Source of the DNA: an uncultured Clostridium sp.
GTDB lineage: Bacteria > Bacillota > Clostridia > Lachnospirales > Lachnospiraceae
Assembly (NCBI GenBank): GCA_900543885.1
Contig: UQTA01000058.1
Coordinates: 1-19,360, forward strand
Direction of reading: 5' to 3'
Length of the DNA: 19,360 bases
Positions within the stretch are counted from its first letter, which is position 1; each line of letters opens with the position of its first letter. Below are positions 15,191 to 19,360 of the stretch, in pieces. The notes under the pieces were generated by a model. That model was not told the DNA's origin and searched no databases. It was given only the letters and a program-made list of their open reading frames with translations. The position numbers and the translations under genes are program-made.

Positions 15191-15826
15191 TTACTCTTTC
15201 TTCGCACCGATCTTATTTTCATTTCCATGGATCAGACGAACGATATTTGCTCTGTGACGCCAGAATGCCATAGCTGCGATCACTGCAGTCACTGCGCCAT
15301 ATTCTATAGAAGAAACAGAACTCAGTCCATAAGCACCGCATCTTCCCATATAGATATTCCATGCCAGTAAAATAGCGGAAACGACCAGAGAACCTAAAGA
15401 AACATAACGTGTTACAGCCACGATCAGTATAAATACTGCCAGGCATAAAATCGTAAGTCTCCAGTCAATAGAGAAGATGATCCCTGCTGTTGCCGCAATT
15501 CCCTTTCCTCCTTTAAAATGGAGATAGAAAGGAAAATTGTGTCCCAGGATCACTCCCAGGCCAATATAAAGCATATATACATAAGCATAATCCGGCTGAT
15601 CTTTAAAAATAAAACGAACAGTCAGACAGGGGATCACTGTTTTTAAGAAATCTCCCAAAAATACCGTAAGACCTGCTTTTTTCCCCATAACGCGCAGCGC
15701 ATTTGTACTGCCGGAATTGCCGCTTCCATATTTGCGGATATCAATTCCATGTACCCTTCCATAAATATAACCCGTCTGAAAGATACCAAACAGATACCCG
15801 ATTGCCAAACATAATAGACGTTCCAT
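15191..15826 (-). CDS. plsY: acyl-phosphate:glycerol-3-phosphate acyltransferase
   Basis: PlsY is the membrane acyltransferase that makes lysophosphatidic acid from acyl-phosphate and glycerol 3-phosphate. The 211 residues have about five to seven membrane segments and the three PlsY motifs: GSGNSGSTN (34-42), KGGKGIA (105-111) and HRANIVRL (191-198). The ATG at 15826 is preceded by AAGGGG at a spacing of seven. The ~200-base gap to der holds a hairpin and, near 15847-15852, a TATAAA that could be a -10 box, though no good -35 box is seen. It leads directly into gpsA, which makes its acceptor substrate. The C-terminus is basic. Confidence 0.96.
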   Translation of the reverse strand: MERLLCLAIGYLFGIFQTGYIYGRVHGIDIRKYGSGNSGSTNALRVMGKKAGLTVFLGDFLKTVIPCLTVRFIFKDQPDYAYVYMLYIGLGVILGHNFPFYLHFKGGKGIAATAGIIFSIDWRLTILCLAVFILIVAVTRYVSLGSLVVSAILLAWNIYMGRCGAYGLSSVSSIEYGAVTAVIAAMAFWRHRANIVRLIHGNENKIGAKKE

Positions 15827-15950
15827 CTTTATACCCCTTATGTAATTTTATAGCATTTATTTTTGTATTTTCACACACTGTTTGCATTTTCTTATGTGGT
15901 CATTTGTCCGTGTGGTACGCACATTATTTTTTCACAACTTAAACGCAATT

Positions 15951-16000
15951 CAGGGACTGCTGCGCCAGCTGTTTATAAAAGCTGTCTGCAGCAGGCCCTG
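15951..16000 (-). terminator. hairpin after der, probable terminator
   Basis: CAGGG and CCCTG, then CTGCTGC with GCAGCAG after one mismatch, form a long stem (15951-16000) with further CAGCT/AGCTG pairing in the middle. The U-run after it on the minus strand is weak (AATTGCGTTT), so termination may be incomplete. Confidence 0.55.
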
Positions 16001-16025
16001 CCAGGTTACATTGTTTATATAATAA

Positions 16026-17354
16026 CTACTTATCTTTTTCTTTACGTTCACGGATGAGGAATTTCATAGAAGTTCCTCTGAAACCAAAAGCGTTGCGGAT
16101 CTGATTTTCCAAATATCTGGTATAAGAGAAATGCATCAGTTCCTTATCGTTTACGAAAACTACAAATGTCGGCGGCTTTACTGCTACCTGTGTTACATAG
16201 TAGATCTTTAAACGCTTGCCCTTATCAGACGGCGGCTGCTGCATAGCAACGGCCTCGGAAACGATCTCGTTTAACACACCGGTAGCCACACGCAGATTCT
16301 GGTTCTGGCGCACTGCATCAATCATTTCAAAGAGTTTTGGAAGTCTCTGCCCTGTTTCAGCAGAAATGAAAATATACTCTGCATAAGGCATAAAAGAAAG
16401 CGTCTCTTTTAACTTATTCGTATACTGATAAATGGTCTTGTCATTCTTTTCTACTGCATCCCACTTGTTTACTGCAACGATAATACCTTTTCCGCGTTCG
16501 TGTGCAATACCTGCGATCTTTGCATCCTGCTCGGTAACGCCTTCTTTAGCATCGATCACTATAATGACTACATCTGCACGGTCTACTGCTGTTACAGTAC
16601 GGATGATGCTGTAGCGCTCTAAGTCCTCTTTGATCTTATTCTTGCGGCGAAGTCCGGCTGTGTCAATAAATACATAAGGAACACCATTATGAACGATCTC
16701 TGTATCCACTGCATCTCTGGTGGTTCCTGCAATATTAGAAACAATAACACGGTTTTCACCTAAAAGCTTATTGATCAGAGAAGATTTTCCTACATTCGGC
16801 TTTCCTACAACTGCGATCCTTGGACGTTCATCTTCCTCTTCTTCCATCTGGGAAGCATCAAAATGCTTTACTACCTCATCTAACAGATCACCGATTCCCA
16901 AACGGGAAGCACCGGATACAGGGATCGGATCGCCGATTCCCAGATTATAGAACTCATAAACATCATTTCCGAACTTTGCAAGACTGTCTACCTTATTCAC
17001 TGCAAGGATAACAGGTTTGCGGGACTTACGCAGCATATCTGCCACCTTAGAATCAGCATCTACCAGGCCCTGACGCACATCTACAATAAATACGATCACA
17101 TCAGCGGTAGCAATGGCGATCTCCGCCTGCTCTCTCATCTGTGAAAGGATGATATCGCTGCTGTCAGGCTCAATACCTCCTGTATCGATCAGTGTAAAGT
17201 TCATATTCAGCCAGGTACAGTCTGCATAGATCCTGTCTCTGGTAACACCAGGTGTATCTTTTACAATGGAAATGGTATCCCCTGCGATCACATTAAACAA
17301 GGTTGACTTTCCAACGTTCGGCCTTCCTACAATAGCCACGACTGGTTTACTCAA
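16026..17354 (-). CDS. der: ribosome-assembly GTPase Der (EngA)
   Basis: Der is the essential tandem GTPase needed for 50S subunit maturation. The 442 residues contain two GTPase domains: GRPNVGKS (10-17), DTPGVTRD, DTGGI, NKVD (120-123), then after an acidic linker (EEEEDE, 171-176) GKPNVGKS (184-191), AGTTRDAVD, DTAGL and NKWD (296-299). The last ~90 residues form the KH-like domain. The start codon is TTG at 17354, seven bases after AAGGAGG; no ATG offers a better start and the N-terminus MSKPVVAIVGRPN is canonical. It follows the DUF6472 gene by 42 bases, probably in the same operon. Confidence 0.97.
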   Translation of the reverse strand: MSKPVVAIVGRPNVGKSTLFNVIAGDTISIVKDTPGVTRDRIYADCTWLNMNFTLIDTGGIEPDSSDIILSQMREQAEIAIATADVIVFIVDVRQGLVDADSKVADMLRKSRKPVILAVNKVDSLAKFGNDVYEFYNLGIGDPIPVSGASRLGIGDLLDEVVKHFDASQMEEEEDERPRIAVVGKPNVGKSSLINKLLGENRVIVSNIAGTTRDAVDTEIVHNGVPYVFIDTAGLRRKNKIKEDLERYSIIRTVTAVDRADVVIIVIDAKEGVTEQDAKIAGIAHERGKGIIVAVNKWDAVEKNDKTIYQYTNKLKETLSFMPYAEYIFISAETGQRLPKLFEMIDAVRQNQNLRVATGVLNEIVSEAVAMQQPPSDKGKRLKIYYVTQVAVKPPTFVVFVNDKELMHFSYTRYLENQIRNAFGFRGTSMKFLIRERKEKDK

Positions 17355-17396
17355 TTGTTTTCCTCCTTACTTTATCAACACGTTTTAAAAACGTTT

Positions 17397-17585
17397 CTAC
17401 ATCTGTTTTCGCACAATCTTATATTCATCATCTGACTGATAATAAGGACATGCCTTTACATCTCCCTTCAGGAAACGTACCATATCGTCCTCATCTAAAT
17501 CTACTTCGCAGACATAGTAATCATTTTCTTCATCATATACATAATTTCCGCAGCATTCACAGCTGCCGACGACCTTTTTATTCAC
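17397..17585 (-). CDS. small Cys-rich DUF6472-like protein
   Basis: The product is 62 residues, with CECC at 9-12 and single cysteines at 26 and 46 (YYVCEVDLDEDD, KACPYYQ), suggesting a small metal-binding fold. It resembles the DUF6472 proteins of Clostridia; function unknown. A reading from ATG at 17624 would add 13 residues and overlap the upstream gene by 47 bases. I prefer GTG at 17585: it overlaps the upstream stop as GTGAATAA, has GAGGAAG at good spacing, and starts where family similarity starts. Translation is then coupled to the radical SAM gene. The position between that gene and der suggests a shared operon. No role can be stated. Confidence 0.85.
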   Translation of the reverse strand: MNKKVVGSCECCGNYVYDEENDYYVCEVDLDEDDMVRFLKGDVKACPYYQSDDEYKIVRKQM

Positions 17586-19059
17586 CGTCTTCTTCCTCGC
17601 CTTCCTGATGAAAGCCGGTTTCATCGTCCTCTATATATTCATCTTCATCTTCCCACAATTCATCTAACTCATAGCCTTCATAGCCATATTCTTCACCTGG
17701 AAGCCCTTCTTGTTCTGGTTCCGGCAGCGGCTCTGCAGATGGATCAAGGATAGCATGAACAAAATCTTGCCCGTCTGATTTTACTATACGGATCTTAACT
17801 TGTAAAGCTTTTTCTACATCTTCTGCGGTCAGGTCATCCAGGAATACAGTTTCACCAATACGGAACATATTAATAGGAAGAAGGAGATATTCTCCCAGAT
17901 CCTGGTCCTTAAGCTGAGCGATCAGATCCTTTGCTGTGATCAAACCGGAAACTGTGATGCTTTCACCAAAGAAATCATTGCGGATAGGATAAATATTGAT
18001 TGTTCTGTTTGGGAATTTTTCCTGGATCCAACCGGCATATTTCTTAATATACGGATAAGGAAGCCGGCCTGTTGCAATGGATACCATTCCAGGCTCATCG
18101 TTTCCTTCCAGCTGATCCAGTGCCTTAGATACCTCTGTTGCCATAAGCCGCAGCATCCCCACGCCATTCTCAAGCTGGATATAACCGTCATAACGTTCTT
18201 CTTCCGGCAGTTCCCTTTCAGCCAATGTATAGAACTCATCACTGGCATGGATGAAATGGATCCCGTACTGTGCATATATCTTTTTCTGCCACTTTTCGAT
18301 CATATCAATGGTCGCGCAGGCATCTTCTTTTGTAAAAGGCTTCAAAGGATAAAGACCGTCTCTGTACTTTGAAAGTCCTACCGGCACCACGGAAACGCTT
18401 TGCATAATGGGCGCATATTTAAAAAGATCACTGATGGACCGCTCCAGTTCAGCTCCGTCATTCACGCCCTTACAGAGAACGATCTGTCCGTTCATGGGGG
18501 TTTGGGCCTCATATAAACGGTCAATCAGTTTCAGCACTCTCCCGGCAAACCGGTTATGAAGCATCATACAGCGAAGTTCTGGATTCGTGGTCTGTACGGA
18601 AATGTTAATAGGAGCCAGTTTAAAGCGGATAATACGTTCTATGTCTTTCTCTTTTAAATTGGTCAGCGTAACATAATTTCCCTGAAGAAAGGATAAACGG
18701 GTGTCATCATCTTTGAAATACAGGGTTTCCCGCATTCCCGGCGGCATCTGATCAATAAAACAGAAAATGCATTTATTGCTGCAGGAACGATAATCGCTCA
18801 TCAGACCATTTTCAAAGGTAAGTCCCAGATCTTCATAATCATTTTCTATATCAAGTTCCCATTCTTCCCCGTTGGCTTTTCGCACCACCATGGTCATGGA
18901 CGGGCTGTTTACATAGTATTCGTAATCGAAAATATCTTCAACGGGATTGCCGTTGATGGTAAGGACTCTGTCTCCCGGCTCCAGCTCCAGTTCCTCGCCA
19001 ATAGAACCCGGATCTACTTTTGAGATGGGATGTCCTTCCAGTTTCTTATTCATATTCAT
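17578..19059 (-). CDS. PDZ / radical SAM / DUF512 protein
   Basis: The protein has 493 residues. Residues ~8-70 form a PDZ-like domain (HPISKVDPGSIGEELELEPGD, INGNPV). A radical SAM cluster motif CSNKCIFC follows at 93-100 (Cys 93, 97, 100). The DUF512 domain fills about 250-440, ending near IGETVFLDDLTAEDVEKAL. The last ~50 residues are highly acidic (EDEDEYIEDDETGF) and unlike the conserved body. The family is widespread in Clostridia, usually near der; its reaction is not known to me. Two ATGs (19059, 19053) follow AGAGG at 4 and 10 bases, so the start is uncertain by two codons. A -10-like TATAAT lies at 19075-19080 without a clear -35. The stop overlaps the next start. Confidence 0.92.
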   Translation of the reverse strand: MNMNKKLEGHPISKVDPGSIGEELELEPGDRVLTINGNPVEDIFDYEYYVNSPSMTMVVRKANGEEWELDIENDYEDLGLTFENGLMSDYRSCSNKCIFCFIDQMPPGMRETLYFKDDDTRLSFLQGNYVTLTNLKEKDIERIIRFKLAPINISVQTTNPELRCMMLHNRFAGRVLKLIDRLYEAQTPMNGQIVLCKGVNDGAELERSISDLFKYAPIMQSVSVVPVGLSKYRDGLYPLKPFTKEDACATIDMIEKWQKKIYAQYGIHFIHASDEFYTLAERELPEEERYDGYIQLENGVGMLRLMATEVSKALDQLEGNDEPGMVSIATGRLPYPYIKKYAGWIQEKFPNRTINIYPIRNDFFGESITVSGLITAKDLIAQLKDQDLGEYLLLPINMFRIGETVFLDDLTAEDVEKALQVKIRIVKSDGQDFVHAILDPSAEPLPEPEQEGLPGEEYGYEGYELDELWEDEDEYIEDDETGFHQEGEEEDGE

Positions 19060-19080
19060 ATAACCTCTACATATATTATA

Positions 19081-19360
19081 AATGGCTTATAAAAACAAAT
19101 GCCGCCTTTGGCGCCGCTTGTTTTTTCCTGCGCTCTATTTACACTCAGGTCTCCCGCGCCATGCGCTCTACTGCCTGCTTGCGTAGGCGAGACCTTCGTT
19201 AATGGCTTGTAAAAAACAAATGTCTGCTTCGCAGCCGCTTGTTTTTTCCTGCGCTCTATTTACACTCAGGTCTCCCGCGCCATGCGCTCTACTGCCTGCT
19301 TGCGTAGGCGAGACCTTCGTTAATGGCTTGTAAAAAACAAATGTCTGCTTCGCAGCCGCT
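19081..19360. repeat. tandem array of ~120-bp structured units (family C), running off the window
   Basis: Units begin with AATGGCTTRTA at 19081, 19201 and 19322, a period of 120-121 bases. The last two are identical as far as visible. Each unit has an AAAAACAA...TTGTTTTT hairpin with a short inner stem, a locus-specific stretch CCTGCGCTCTATTTACACT, and a three-way junction (first at 19148-19194): GGTCTC closes with GAGACC around GCGC-CAT-GCGC and GCCTGC-TTGC-GTAGGC, joined by TCTACT. CCTTCGTTAATGG follows. The same architecture with other stem bases follows spoIVA at 7482-7634. The array lies upstream of the radical SAM gene and probably 3' of a gene beyond the edge. No ORF of note is in it. 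Confidence 0.85.

Noticed and set aside
19081..19360. CRISPR array
   Set aside because: The period is ~120 bases and the whole unit is repeated, with no unique spacers and no cas genes.
19081..19360. Integron attC sites
   Set aside because: The hairpins lack the paired core-site motifs, no cassette ORFs lie between units and no integrase is present.

Overview
The window looks like a chromosomal stretch of a spore-forming member of the Clostridia, most likely Lachnospiraceae. The reasons are a spoIVA gene with a sigma-E-like promoter, a DUF6472 Cys-rich protein, the PDZ/radical SAM/DUF512 protein next to der, moderate GC, and consensus sigma-A promoters with strong GGAGG ribosome binding sites. 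The assignment is an inference from gene content. Every protein gene I can support lies on the minus strand, so the genes read from high to low coordinates.

Region by region, in direction of transcription. (1) 19360-19060 is a tandem array of ~120 bp structured repeats. (2) 19059-15191 holds a housekeeping cluster: PDZ/radical SAM/DUF512 protein, small DUF6472 protein (start overlaps the previous stop), der, plsY, then gpsA (to 14153). (3) 13997-9187 is a complete branched-chain amino acid ABC transporter in the order livJ, hairpin attenuator, livH, livM, livG, livF, behind a consensus promoter. (4) 9115-7634 is spoIVA. In other Firmicutes der, gpsA and spoIVA lie close together, so the liv operon appears to sit inside that cluster. 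(5) 7634-7318 is intergenic and holds one structured tandem repeat unit plus one long palindromic repeat. (6) 7160-5002 carries a beta-CASP metallo-beta-lactamase RNase and rnhA. (7) 4801-3983 is a secreted or membrane-anchored protein with an LprI/DUF1311-like domain, followed by a large multi-hairpin element. (8) 3631-983 is alaS, whose frame is complete except for one in-frame UGA. (9) 829-653 is rpsU, missed by a 60-residue ORF cut-off. (10) The remainder holds a second copy of the palindromic repeat and the left end of an IS200/IS605 element with a truncated tnpA.

The coding content is mostly ordinary: translation (alaS, rpsU), ribosome assembly (der), phospholipid synthesis (plsY and gpsA, which together start glycerolipid synthesis), RNA/DNA metabolism (rnhA, beta-CASP RNase), sporulation and amino acid uptake. 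The unusual signals are non-coding. There are three different families of structured intergenic repeats. One is a tandem array whose units keep a three-way-junction fold through compensatory base changes between two loci. There is also a hairpin whose 3' arm is the spoIVA ribosome binding site, and the UGA codon inside an essential synthetase gene.
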